Source of the DNA: CAJBVG01 sp943372995
GTDB lineage: Bacteria > Bacteroidota > Bacteroidia > Sphingobacteriales > Sphingobacteriaceae
Direction of reading: 5' to 3'
Assembly (NCBI GenBank): GCA_943372995.1
Contig: CALSAQ010000004.1
Location: 124,001 to 188,000 of the forward strand
Length of the DNA stretch: 64,000 bases
Part shown: positions 9,223-18,028 of the stretch, piece after piece
Numbering within the stretch: position 1 is the first letter of the stretch
How the letters are laid out: each line of letters starts with the position of its first letter
The notes under the pieces: generated by a model
The model's database searches: none
What the model was told of the DNA's origin: nothing
Seen by the model: only the letters and a program-made list of their open reading frames with translations
Made by a program: the position numbers and the translations under genes

Positions 9223-10013
9223 AAACCATACTAAAAATTTTTATAAGAATTTTTGCTTATATCCTAAAACAAAACAATGAGGCTTTGAAATATCTATACA
9301 CAGTTGTTTTAAAGAAAGAAACTCAAGATTATATTGATTATGGATACGGAGAAACATATCCACACATTGAAAAGTCTTCAAATCTTGCAAAAGAATTTGG
9401 TTTTCAAAACGATCTGATTGTTGATATTGGTGGAGCGAGAGGGTATACAGCATATCTCTTTACCAAAAATCAACCTAATGCTCAAGTAATCATATTCGAA
9501 CCACTTCTCGAAAATATGGGTGCGATTAAGAAATTATTTCCCAATAACGATAAGGTTAAAATTGTACAAAAAGCATTAGGCAATGAATCGGGTGAAAAAA
9601 CTATAAATAAATCATCAAGAATCACTTCATCATCTTTATTGGATTTTGAATCTGAAATAGAAAGTGATTATATGAAGGTTGCTTTAAGTGACTCAGATAC
9701 GGAGAAAATTATAGTGAGTAGATTAGATGATGAATTAAAATCATACTCGAAAGTAGGAATTATTAAAATTGATGTACAGGGTTATGAAGTTGAAGTATTA
9801 AAAGGTGCAAAGGAAACTCTTGCAAAAACATCATTGGTTGTGGTAGAAGTTAGTAACCATCATGTGTATAAAAATGCACCAATGTATTATGATGTAGACA
9901 TAATTTTAAGAGAGAATGGTTTTGTTCTTTTTGATAATTGTTTGACTTTTAAAGAAAAAGGCAGATTAAGAGAGTGGGATGCTATCTATATAAATAGTAA
10001 TATTTTAAAATGA
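9219..10013 (+). CDS. FkbM family methyltransferase
   Basis: A 264-residue methyltransferase with motif I LIVDIGGARGYTAYLFTK (GGARG in place of the commoner GANIG), QVIIFEPLLENM, and the FkbM signature VGIIKIDVQGYEVEVLKGA, where Gln replaces the usual Glu of DVEG. It overlaps the genes on both sides by four bases (ATGA), so translation of 8374-11173 is probably coupled. The altered motifs separate it from its tandem neighbour. The substrate is inferred only from context to be a glycan residue. Confidence 0.82.
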   Translation: MKTILKIFIRIFAYILKQNNEALKYLYTVVLKKETQDYIDYGYGETYPHIEKSSNLAKEFGFQNDLIVDIGGARGYTAYLFTKNQPNAQVIIFEPLLENMGAIKKLFPNNDKVKIVQKALGNESGEKTINKSSRITSSSLLDFESEIESDYMKVALSDSDTEKIIVSRLDDELKSYSKVGIIKIDVQGYEVEVLKGAKETLAKTSLVVVEVSNHHVYKNAPMYYDVDIILRENGFVLFDNCLTFKEKGRLREWDAIYINSNILK

Positions 10014-11173
10014 AAATTGGTGTTTTAGAGTTTATGCCTAAAGGGCATTATACACTTGTGGAATCTGTTTCAAAAATATTTGCATCAGATGAAAAAAACG
10101 AAGTGATTATTTATACTACGAGCATTGGGTGTTCAAATCTACACTCCATAACAAGTGAATATTCTAATATCAGTTTGGTTAATATAGAAGAAGAGTATGG
10201 AGTAGCTAATTTTATTTCAAAAATTGGAGACTTAAACCTTAATAGAGCCTATATTATCACGCTAGATCATTACATCTCACAGTTAAAAGATGTAGAATTT
10301 AAATATCCCATTCATTTATTTATTCATAATATATATTTATGGTTCGACATAAGTTTCAAAAGTAATTTTAAACGGACGTTGAAAGAAGTTGCGAATAAAC
10401 CTTCTATAGCTCATTATTGGATAAAAAGAAATTTTTTTGAAAGTAGGCTAAAGAAAAAAATTACAAAGAAAGTGTTGGAATCAAAAGGGAAATTTGTTGT
10501 TCTAAACTCTAACCTAACATCCGAACTAAGCAGATTTACAAAGAAAATAAATATCGAGGAAATACCTTTTTCAATTTATCAACCAAGTATTCCTGATAGA
10601 AGTTCTAAATCTCAATTTAGAATATGTGTGCCAGGTATGTTATCGACTTCACGAAGAGATTATTTTTCGTTGTTTAAATTAATGGAAAGCAACCCTGATT
10701 TATATAAAAATAGTGTAGAAGTTGATTTATTAGGAGGGGTAAATAAATCTGAGGGTGGTGAAATTATACTTAATGAAGCTATACGTTTGAAAAATTTAGG
10801 CTATAAAATTGTTTACTACAATAAACCTTTAGTTGAATTAGAGGAATTCGACTTTGAACTTAGTAAAGCAACATTAATATTGGGGAATATGCACGTTGTT
10901 ATGAACGAGTTTAATATTTATGGAAAATCAAAAGAAAGCGGGATTATGTATACCATGATTAAAGTAGCGAAACCAGGATTGCTACCAACGGGTTATAATA
11001 TACTTCCAGAGCTCAAAGATTCGACCTTAATCTTTAATAGCTACGAAAATTTAGGAAATATTGTAAGGAATTTGATTGATAATAAAGATAAGTTAGATTT
11101 GTTGTGTAACAGTGCAAAAAAGAATTCTGATTATTTTAGGCCAGAATTAGTATATAGTCGTTTAATAAAATAG
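10010..11173 (+). CDS. Putative glycosyltransferase-like protein, unassigned family
   Basis: A 387-residue soluble protein that I do not assign to a named family. The start MKIGVLEFMPKGHYTLVESV and the order of an N-terminal alpha/beta domain, a basic linker near residues 130-155 and a second alpha/beta domain (FRICVPGMLSTSRRDYFSLF, VEVDLLGGVNK) look like a GT-B glycosyltransferase. However, the usual EX7E segment is not recognisable; the region near residues 298-325 reads NMHVVMNEFNIYGKSKESG. ATGA overlap with the preceding methyltransferase and a 4-base gap to the epimerase place it in the same operon. A sugar transferase for this locus is the likeliest role. Confidence 0.6.
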   Translation: MKIGVLEFMPKGHYTLVESVSKIFASDEKNEVIIYTTSIGCSNLHSITSEYSNISLVNIEEEYGVANFISKIGDLNLNRAYIITLDHYISQLKDVEFKYPIHLFIHNIYLWFDISFKSNFKRTLKEVANKPSIAHYWIKRNFFESRLKKKITKKVLESKGKFVVLNSNLTSELSRFTKKINIEEIPFSIYQPSIPDRSSKSQFRICVPGMLSTSRRDYFSLFKLMESNPDLYKNSVEVDLLGGVNKSEGGEIILNEAIRLKNLGYKIVYYNKPLVELEEFDFELSKATLILGNMHVVMNEFNIYGKSKESGIMYTMIKVAKPGLLPTGYNILPELKDSTLIFNSYENLGNIVRNLIDNKDKLDLLCNSAKKNSDYFRPELVYSRLIK

Positions 11174-11177
11174 AATC

Positions 11178-12245
11178 ATGTCGATAATTATTGTAACCGG
11201 GTCTGCGGGATTAATAGGTAGTGAAGCTTCAAAGTTTTTTCACTCAAAAGGGTATCATATTGTTGGAATTGATAATGATATGAGGGCTTATTTTTTTGGT
11301 GAAAATGCTTCAACTAATTGGAATAAAAACAAACTTCAAGAGAGTTTAAAAAATTATACACATTATAATGTAGACATAAGAGATTATGGTGCCATTGAAA
11401 AAATATTTATTGAATATTCAGGTGATATAAAGGGAGTAATCCATACAGCTGCTCAACCATCTCATGATTGGGCTGCAAAAGAACCATTTACAGATTTTGG
11501 AGTTAATGCCAATGGTACTTTGAACTTACTTGAAGCCACGCGCTTACATTCACCTGATGCAGTATTCATTTTTACCAGTACAAATAAAGTCTATGGTGAT
11601 ACACCTAATTTTTTACCATTAGAAGAGTTAGAAGAAAGATGGGAAATTAGTTCGAATCATAATTATTTCGAACATGGGATAGACGAGGGAATGAGTATTG
11701 ATAATTCAAAACACAGTATTTTTGGGGCTAGTAAGGTAGCAGCAGATATTATGGTGCAGGAGTATGGGAAATATTTTGGAATGAACACTGTTGTTTTTAG
11801 AGGTGGGTGTTTAACAGGGCCAGCTCACAGTGGTGCAGAATTGCATGGATTTTTAGCTTTCTTAGTTCAATGTGCAGTTTCTAATAAGCATTATAATGTT
11901 TTCGGGTATAAAGGGAAGCAGGTAAGAGATAATATTCATAGCTATGATTTAATACAAGCATTTTGGCATTATTTTAATAACCCAAAGAAAGGGGAAGTCT
12001 ACAATATTGGAGGTGCTAGATTTTCAAATGTCTCGATGTTAGAAGCTATAAGATTGATTAAGGAAATATCAGGACATAAACTACAATATACAATAACCGA
12101 GACTAATAGAATAGGTGATCATATATGGTATGTAAGTGATGTAAATAAGTTTAAGTCTCATTACCCAGAGTGGAATTTAACTTATGATATACCTACTATT
12201 CTTTCTGAAATGATATTAAATACTGAGGAAAAACTAAGGAATTAA
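11178..12245 (+). CDS. NAD-dependent epimerase, CDP-paratose/tyvelose 2-epimerase-like
   Basis: A 355-residue extended short-chain dehydrogenase. The nucleotide site is VTGSAGLIGSE, and the stretch GIDNDMRAYFFGENASTNWN resembles CDP-paratose 2-epimerases. The TSTNKVYGD strand is present, but the catalytic Y-x-x-x-K reads F182-G-A-S-K186 (codon TTT at 11721), so the usual tyrosine is Phe. From memory, close relatives also carry this substitution, so it is probably a subfamily property and not damage. No CDP-glucose pathway genes are visible nearby, so the real substrate is open. The last codons lie inside the hairpin at 12238-12272 shared with the convergent gene. Confidence 0.72.
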   Translation: MSIIIVTGSAGLIGSEASKFFHSKGYHIVGIDNDMRAYFFGENASTNWNKNKLQESLKNYTHYNVDIRDYGAIEKIFIEYSGDIKGVIHTAAQPSHDWAAKEPFTDFGVNANGTLNLLEATRLHSPDAVFIFTSTNKVYGDTPNFLPLEELEERWEISSNHNYFEHGIDEGMSIDNSKHSIFGASKVAADIMVQEYGKYFGMNTVVFRGGCLTGPAHSGAELHGFLAFLVQCAVSNKHYNVFGYKGKQVRDNIHSYDLIQAFWHYFNNPKKGEVYNIGGARFSNVSMLEAIRLIKEISGHKLQYTITETNRIGDHIWYVSDVNKFKSHYPEWNLTYDIPTILSEMILNTEEKLRN

Positions 12246-12272
12246 ATCTAACTAGTCGTTAGATTTAATTCC
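12238..12272. terminator. Perfect 15-bp hairpin between convergent genes, bidirectional terminator
   Basis: GGAATTAAATCTAAC, a 5-base loop TAGTC, then its exact reverse complement. It contains the stop codons and last codons of both convergent genes (stops at 12243-12245 plus and 12252-12254 minus). There is no long T tract on either side and the stem is AT-rich, so the terminator role is inferred from position and symmetry. Confidence 0.6.
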
Positions 12273-14678
12273 AATAAATATCCCAAATCCAGCTAATAAG
12301 ATTAGTAGCATTGAGCTTGCTAAAGCAACCTTTTCTCCTAAAATATATCCTTCTGGTTCGAATTTAAATACAATGGTATGTTTACCCGCAGGAATTTTCA
12401 TTCCTCTTAGTAAATAATTGGTACGTATATAATCAGCTTTTTGACCGTCGATATATGCATTCCATCCTTTGTTGTAATAGATATCTGAGAATACAGCAAA
12501 TTGTTCAGAGCTTGTATTCGACTCGTAATCTAATTGCATTGGATCGTATTTGGTTAATTTAATGCTAGAGGTACTATCGTAATTTGGTTTAAAGTCGCCA
12601 ATATTGCTTTTGAATCTTTCATCAATAATTACCTCTTCTTTAGGTTTGAAATTAGTTAATGCATTCATTTCAGAATCGGCACTAGGTACAAATTTCAATT
12701 CCTTTACAAACCATGCATTACCACATGCATCAGGATTTAATTGAACTCCTGGTTGCTGTGTTTGTGGGTTTGAGAAAATAAAGTATTTGGTATTTAACAT
12801 ACTGAATACACCCATATTACCTTTCGATAATTGGTTTTCAATTAACTCTTGATATCTTTTAAGTTTTGCAGCATGATAACCTCCTAGCGATTTATGATAA
12901 TATGAAGTTACATAATCTGCAGTAATGCTTTGAGTAGAATTATATACCCTATAATACAAGTCCTTGTCTTTTAATATTTCTTGATCTACTGCTGTCATTG
13001 GAACCTCTTCTACTTTAGTTTTTCTTTTAGTAAAAGATTCGTTATTTAAGTAACGCTTATCTACCGACCACATATCACCAAGTACGATTAGAATTAGGCC
13101 GAGTGTTAAATATTGAGCGTTGATTTTTTTACGTATGAAAAAGAAAATCATACCCGCTGCAAGGAATACAAAAATAAATGAACGGAACGCATCAGCTCTT
13201 AATAAACTCTTACGGTCTTCCATTAATGAGCCTATCAATTGATCGTAAGCTTGTCCAAATATTCTTTTATCATTATCTGTATTAGTAAAGCTTCCTGCAA
13301 AATCTGGAATTATAGCAAATATTAATGTAATACCTCCTACGATAATGAATGAATTTCTTAAGGCTTTGTTTATAGAAGCTGCATCCCACTTCTCTTCCAA
13401 TAATTCTTTTATGGCAAAGCAAGCCAATAAAGGAAATAGCAAACTCGTAATCGTTAGGATAGATGATACCGCTCTGAATTTATTGTATAGTGGGAAGTTG
13501 TCGAAGAAAAATCCAGATAAGGACATAAAGTTACTTCCCCATGATAGCATAATAGTTAGTATTACAGTAAAAAGTATCCACCATTTTTCTTTTCCTTTCA
13601 CAATAAATAATCCAAATACAAATAAGAAAAATATAATAGCACCGAAATATACTGGTCCAGATGTTTGCGATTGACCTCCCCAATATAATGGCAGTCTCTT
13701 TATGATTTGAGTTGCATTTGGAACCCCTTGCTTTTGCAAGAACTGGTAAGTTTCAGAGCTTTTGCTAAGTTCTCCAGCTGATGAACCTCCATTAATGTTT
13801 GGAATTAACAAACTGAAAGTTTCCCCTAATCCATAGCTGTATTCGAAAGCATATTCTTTGGTTAATCCATCTTTGTTTCCATTTGGATTAATTGTTAACT
13901 CTGATTTACCACGTATACTTTCTTCAGCATATTCTTTAGTTAACCATAATGGAGTAATATTTACGCCTACTGCAATAACTGTTGCAGCGATTAATATAAT
14001 ACTAGATTTTATGTATGGTAATAGTGCTTTAGAGCGAATAGCCTCAACAAGCATAAATATTGCATAAATAATAATACTTAGACCAAAGTAATAGGTCATT
14101 TGGAAGTGGTTAGCTTTAAGTTGTAAGGCCAAGAAAAAAGCAAACATGGCAGCCCCTTGCCACAATTTGTTTCTATATGCCAGCATCGCGCCAGCAAGAG
14201 TAGGAGCAAAAAGACCAATAACTATAGCCTTATTTGTATGCCCAGCTTCAATAATAATAAAATTATAGGACGAGAATGCAAAGGCGATTGCGCCTAGTAC
14301 ACTTAACCAAACATTCATTTTTAAAGCTCTCAATAAAATAAAAAAGCCTAATAAATAAAGAAATACCGTATTTATAGGATTGGGCAATACCTTATTGTAA
14401 GTATGCATTACCCATTCTGCAGCATTATTAGTATATCCTAGCCAAATTTGATAGGTAGGCATACCTCCAAACATAGAGTTGGTCCAAAGAGTATAGTTCC
14501 CAGTTTCTTTGTAATACTTAAATGCCTCCTGTTGAACCCCATTAATTAAGGTTACATCATTTTGATTGATTTTTTTTCCTTCCAAAATAGGACTGAAATA
14601 CACAAAACACATCGCTAGAAATAATACTACTGCTAGGATTACAAATTGATTACGTTTAAAGAATGATTGTTTTTCCAT
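12252..14678 (-). CDS. YfhO-type multi-spanning membrane protein
   Basis: An 808-residue membrane protein of the Bacteroidota YfhO family. About 13 hydrophobic segments occupy residues 1-540, starting with QFVILAVVLFLAMCFVYF. A soluble C-terminal domain follows, and a last TM (LASSMLLILLAGFGIFIGI) sits before the end. Bacillus YfhO is linked to glycosylation of lipoteichoic acid; here the role is only inferred as a GT-C-like envelope glycosyltransferase or related function. The frame is open further upstream through a TTG at 14732, but I chose the ATG at 14678 because a strong promoter (14701-14732) lies inside that extension. It is divergent from the deacetylase gene and convergent with the epimerase. 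Confidence 0.8.
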   Translation of the reverse strand: MEKQSFFKRNQFVILAVVLFLAMCFVYFSPILEGKKINQNDVTLINGVQQEAFKYYKETGNYTLWTNSMFGGMPTYQIWLGYTNNAAEWVMHTYNKVLPNPINTVFLYLLGFFILLRALKMNVWLSVLGAIAFAFSSYNFIIIEAGHTNKAIVIGLFAPTLAGAMLAYRNKLWQGAAMFAFFLALQLKANHFQMTYYFGLSIIIYAIFMLVEAIRSKALLPYIKSSIILIAATVIAVGVNITPLWLTKEYAEESIRGKSELTINPNGNKDGLTKEYAFEYSYGLGETFSLLIPNINGGSSAGELSKSSETYQFLQKQGVPNATQIIKRLPLYWGGQSQTSGPVYFGAIIFFLFVFGLFIVKGKEKWWILFTVILTIMLSWGSNFMSLSGFFFDNFPLYNKFRAVSSILTITSLLFPLLACFAIKELLEEKWDAASINKALRNSFIIVGGITLIFAIIPDFAGSFTNTDNDKRIFGQAYDQLIGSLMEDRKSLLRADAFRSFIFVFLAAGMIFFFIRKKINAQYLTLGLILIVLGDMWSVDKRYLNNESFTKRKTKVEEVPMTAVDQEILKDKDLYYRVYNSTQSITADYVTSYYHKSLGGYHAAKLKRYQELIENQLSKGNMGVFSMLNTKYFIFSNPQTQQPGVQLNPDACGNAWFVKELKFVPSADSEMNALTNFKPKEEVIIDERFKSNIGDFKPNYDSTSSIKLTKYDPMQLDYESNTSSEQFAVFSDIYYNKGWNAYIDGQKADYIRTNYLLRGMKIPAGKHTIVFKFEPEGYILGEKVALASSMLLILLAGFGIFIGIKSND

Positions 14679-14700
14679 TATATTTTTTTTGCTTGGAAAC

Positions 14701-14732
14701 CAAAAGTAATAAATTGATATCGGTATTTTCAA
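14701..14732 (-). promoter_or_regulatory. Bacteroidota-type promoter of the yfhO-like gene
   Basis: On the minus strand TTG (14730-14732), 21 bases, then TACTTTTG (14701-14708), an exact TAnnTTTG. It lies 22 bases upstream of the ATG at 14678 and decides that start over the in-frame TTG at 14732. Confidence 0.6.
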
Positions 14733-14756
14733 TATATTTATCCATGAATTCTGGTC

Positions 14757-16070
14757 ATGATACTAATTTATAGTCCTCAATTAACTAATCGCTTTAGATA
14801 TGTCGTACAATTTATTTTTGAAGATGTATGTAAAATAGAATACTCCTTAACTAGTGACGATCAGTATTTTAAGGAGTATAACTTGGCGAAAATCAACTAT
14901 TCTGATAAAAAAATAAGTGATAATGAGATTTTTGTAAAGAGAAACGGGCTTTTAAACAGAGATGGTATATCGCCTATAGAACCAGAGATAAAGAAGGAGA
15001 CCGATTCCATAAAAATATTCCCTGATGAAGAATCAGATCTCAAATTCGATATTTTTTCGGCTATATTTTACCTAGTAACTCGCTATGAGGAATATCTTCC
15101 TTTCCAAAAGGATAGTCATGGTAGATTTGAAGCCAAACAATCGTATGCCTATAAAAATGGTTTTTTAGATAGGCCTGTAGTAGATGAATGGATAATTGAG
15201 TTAGAAAAAAGGATATCTACAAAATACCCAGGTCAGCATCTAGAAAAAAGATATTTTAAATTTACTCCAAGCATAGACGTAGATCAAGCCTTTGCAATAA
15301 AAGGGAAGAGTCTGTTGAGGGTAATGAAACCTATATTATTATCACTTGTTAGATTCAAAATAGGTAAATTTATAGATATTATAAAGATTAGGCTGGGATT
15401 ATTGAAAGACCCATTTGATCAGTTTGAACTTATGGAGAGCTTACACAGAAAGTATAATTTTACAGCGATTTATTTTTTCTTATTCAGTAAGAAATACACT
15501 CGCTATGATGTAAATATTTCAGTTAAAAATAAAGAGTTTAGAAAAAGAATTAAAGAGATCTCTAAAACTGCCTCCGTGGGTATACATCCATCTTATCATT
15601 CTCGATATGATTTTAAACTAATAGATGAAGAAATTCATCTATTATCTAATGTACTTAATATTCCTATAAATTCTTCTCGGCAACATTATTTGAAACTAAG
15701 ATTACCTAATACGTACAAATCATTAATTAGCTTAGGAATTGCAAATGAATATAGTATGGGTTATGCAAGTATGCCAGGTTTTAGAGCTAGCACAACACAT
15801 TCATTTAAATTTTTCGATTTAAAACACGAGCAAATTAGTTTTTTAGTCGTTCACCCTTTTTGTGTAATGGATGCTACCTTTAAAACTTACTTAAACTTTA
15901 CCAAAGAGCAAGCGTACGAAACCATAGTAAAACTAATGAATAATGTAAAAAAAGTTGATGGGCATTTTATTTCATTATGGCACAATGAATCATTTTCGGA
16001 AAATGAAATATGGAAAGGATGGAGAAGCCTATATGAAGAGATGCTCATGTTAGCAAATAAGAATTACTAA
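14757..16070 (+). CDS. Polysaccharide deacetylase family protein
   Basis: A 437-residue carbohydrate-esterase-4-like protein. An N-terminal Bacteroidota-specific region (residues 1-165) precedes the NodB-like domain. Catalytic motif 1 is in FKFTPSIDVDQAFAIKG (TxDxD form), and motif 2 is VGIHPSYHSRYDF, with the H-x3-H metal ligands. VHPFCVMDATFKTYLNF and FISLWHNESF near the end fit the later NodB motifs. There is no signal peptide, so it may act in the cytoplasm or be a remote homologue with another substrate. It starts a run of forward housekeeping genes (14757-17932) with small gaps. The deacetylated substrate is unknown. Confidence 0.78.
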   Translation: MILIYSPQLTNRFRYVVQFIFEDVCKIEYSLTSDDQYFKEYNLAKINYSDKKISDNEIFVKRNGLLNRDGISPIEPEIKKETDSIKIFPDEESDLKFDIFSAIFYLVTRYEEYLPFQKDSHGRFEAKQSYAYKNGFLDRPVVDEWIIELEKRISTKYPGQHLEKRYFKFTPSIDVDQAFAIKGKSLLRVMKPILLSLVRFKIGKFIDIIKIRLGLLKDPFDQFELMESLHRKYNFTAIYFFLFSKKYTRYDVNISVKNKEFRKRIKEISKTASVGIHPSYHSRYDFKLIDEEIHLLSNVLNIPINSSRQHYLKLRLPNTYKSLISLGIANEYSMGYASMPGFRASTTHSFKFFDLKHEQISFLVVHPFCVMDATFKTYLNFTKEQAYETIVKLMNNVKKVDGHFISLWHNESFSENEIWKGWRSLYEEMLMLANKNY

Positions 16071-16080
16071 ATCAAAATAT

Positions 16081-16725
16081 ATGCTTACTAATTTTCAAAA
16101 TACAAACTCTGTAATCAATCAATACGTTGCGGAGCTTAGAGATGTAGTTGTACAACAAGATAGAAATAGGTTCCGTTTTAATATGGAACGTATAGGAGAA
16201 ATTATTGCTTATGAGATTAGTAAGAAACTGCGCTATGAATCTACTGAAATTACTACTCCTTTAGGAATATCAAGTACAGCTCTTATCAAAGAACAACCTG
16301 TTTTAGCCACTATCTTGAGGGCTGGACTTCCATTACATCATGGGATGTTAAGGATTTTTGATAAAGCAGATTGTGCATATATTTCAGCTTTTAGAAAAAC
16401 AAAAAAAGATAACTCGTTTATTATAGAAATGGAATATGTAGCAACTCCAGAGTTAGACAACAGAGTATTAATTGTTTCTGACCCTATGCTAGCTACCGGT
16501 AGCTCCATGTTATTATGTATTAAAGAATTAATGAGCAAAGGAAAAATCTCTCAAATACATATCGTTTCTGTAATTGCGAGTACTATTGGGGTGCAATATA
16601 TTCAACGTAATTTACCTAAAGCACATTTGTGGTTAGCTGCAATAGACGATGAGCTTACTACGAAATCATATATTGTCCCTGGTTTAGGAGATGCTGGTGA
16701 TCTGGCATTTGGTGAAAAAGTTTAA
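16081..16725 (+). CDS. upp: Uracil phosphoribosyltransferase
   Basis: A 214-residue enzyme that converts uracil and PRPP to UMP in pyrimidine salvage. The uracil/flexible region is ATILRAGLPLHHGMLRIFDK, and the PRPP loop is VLIVSDPMLATGSSM. The C-terminal GLGDAGDLAFGEKV matches the uracil-binding tail. Length and motifs are normal for the family. It lies 10 bases after the deacetylase and 14 bases before a nucleotidase of the YjjG type, so the pair makes sense as pyrimidine salvage/house-cleaning. Confidence 0.95.
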   Translation: MLTNFQNTNSVINQYVAELRDVVVQQDRNRFRFNMERIGEIIAYEISKKLRYESTEITTPLGISSTALIKEQPVLATILRAGLPLHHGMLRIFDKADCAYISAFRKTKKDNSFIIEMEYVATPELDNRVLIVSDPMLATGSSMLLCIKELMSKGKISQIHIVSVIASTIGVQYIQRNLPKAHLWLAAIDDELTTKSYIVPGLGDAGDLAFGEKV

Positions 16726-16739
16726 TTTATTAATACAAT

Positions 16740-17432
16740 ATGTACAAACATTTATTCTTTGATTTAGATCATACTCTTTGGGACTTCGATACAAATGCAA
16801 AGGAAACTTTATACGAATTATATGATACTTATAAATTAAAAAGTATAGGGATACCCTCTGCTGAAGAATTTATAGAAATTTATACTGAGCATAATCATAG
16901 ATTATGGCGAGACTATCATAAAGGAATAATTAGTAAAGAGGAGTTAAGGAGTTCGAGATTTAGAATAACATTTGAAGAATTTGGATTAAGCGAAGAGCTA
17001 ATTCCACATCAGTTTGAAGATGATTATGTGAGAATCTGCCCTACCAAAACAAATTTATTCGAAGGAACACATGAGGTTTTATCTACCTTAAAAGAGAAAT
17101 ATCAATTGCATATTATTACGAATGGTTTTTTGGAATCGCAACAAATGAAAATGCAGACAACAAATATTCAGCAATACTTCCAACATATATTTGTTTCAGA
17201 AGTTATTGGATTGTATAAACCCGATACTGCTTTGTTTGAACATGCTCTAGAAGTTGCTGGAGCACATGCTAAGAATGCTTTAATGATTGGAGATAGTTTA
17301 GAAGCAGACATTATTGGAGCCAGAAATGCTGGAATTGATCAGGTGTTTTTTAACCCGTTTTCTGCAGAGCATGATCATAGTATAACATACGAGATTAATT
17401 CATTGAAAGAACTTTTAACAATATTGAAATAA
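16740..17432 (+). CDS. yjjG: YjjG family noncanonical pyrimidine nucleotidase (HAD)
   Basis: A 230-residue HAD phosphatase. Motif I is FFDLDHTLWDFD (DxD with the family-typical Trp), motif II lies in HIITNGFLESQQMKMQ, and motifs III and IV are in GLYKPDTALFEHAL and MIGDSLEADIIGARNAG. E. coli YjjG dephosphorylates noncanonical nucleoside monophosphates such as halogenated dUMP, which fits its place directly after upp. Its stop shares one base with the next gene's ATG (17432). All catalytic residues are present. Confidence 0.9.
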   Translation: MYKHLFFDLDHTLWDFDTNAKETLYELYDTYKLKSIGIPSAEEFIEIYTEHNHRLWRDYHKGIISKEELRSSRFRITFEEFGLSEELIPHQFEDDYVRICPTKTNLFEGTHEVLSTLKEKYQLHIITNGFLESQQMKMQTTNIQQYFQHIFVSEVIGLYKPDTALFEHALEVAGAHAKNALMIGDSLEADIIGARNAGIDQVFFNPFSAEHDHSITYEINSLKELLTILK

Positions 17433-17932
17433 TGGGCAATTATTACCATAAACTTTTAGCTGGAATTGAGGAGTATAGTACTCGACTCAGTAATTATTCA
17501 GAAGAAGCATTTTTTCGAAAATATTCTGATGAGGTTTGGAGTCCTGCTGAGGTTTATGCACATATTATTTCGGCAAATAGATTAACCATTAGAGGCATGC
17601 ACAAAGCTATAGCTGGAGAAGCAACTAAAGACAGTGGGTCTCTTTCATGGAAAACAAGATTGATTTTTTTATTAGGTAGTATACCAGCTGGAAGAAAAGT
17701 GCCTGAAGTAATTAAGAAAAGAACACCTCATTACAGCTCCAAATCAGAAGCAGAGCAGGCCTTAGTAGAACTAAAAAAAGAACTTACAGAAATTTGGGAG
17801 AAACGCGACTTGTGGCCTGCAGATCAAAAATTAAAACATCCAGCATTAGGGTTGTTAAACAACAATCAATGGATAAGTTTTATGGCAATTCATACTAAAC
17901 ATCATTTAAAACAATTAGATAGGATACAATAA
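17432..17932 (+). CDS. DinB family protein
   Basis: A 166-residue four-helix-bundle protein of the DinB/YfiT-like superfamily. Metal-ligand histidines are in the expected places: EVYAHIISANR in the first part and HTKHHLKQLDRIQ at the C-terminus. Members include thiol-dependent S-transferases and proteins of unknown role; no activity can be assigned here. It is coupled by a one-base overlap to the YjjG-like gene. An AT-rich hairpin starts at its stop codon and probably ends the transcription unit. Confidence 0.82.
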   Translation: MGNYYHKLLAGIEEYSTRLSNYSEEAFFRKYSDEVWSPAEVYAHIISANRLTIRGMHKAIAGEATKDSGSLSWKTRLIFLLGSIPAGRKVPEVIKKRTPHYSSKSEAEQALVELKKELTEIWEKRDLWPADQKLKHPALGLLNNNQWISFMAIHTKHHLKQLDRIQ

Positions 17933-17957
17933 AATTGTAATGCTAAACAATTTTATT
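17928..17957 (+). terminator. AT-rich hairpin at the end of the upp-yjjG-dinB unit
   Basis: An 11-bp perfect stem (AATAAAATTGT and its reverse complement) with an 8-base loop overlaps the DinB stop codon. There is no clean T tract after it and the stem is weak, so termination is only plausible. Confidence 0.35.
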
Positions 17958-18028
17958 ACTTGTTGATTATTTAACATTCTCTTAAAACACTAGATCGACT
18001 TTTGTGTTGTTAATGCATCTATCATTTT

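Noticed and set aside
13345..13674. 109-codon plus-strand frame inside the yfhO-like gene
   Set aside because: It is antisense to well-defined membrane segments, has low-complexity content and no start context.
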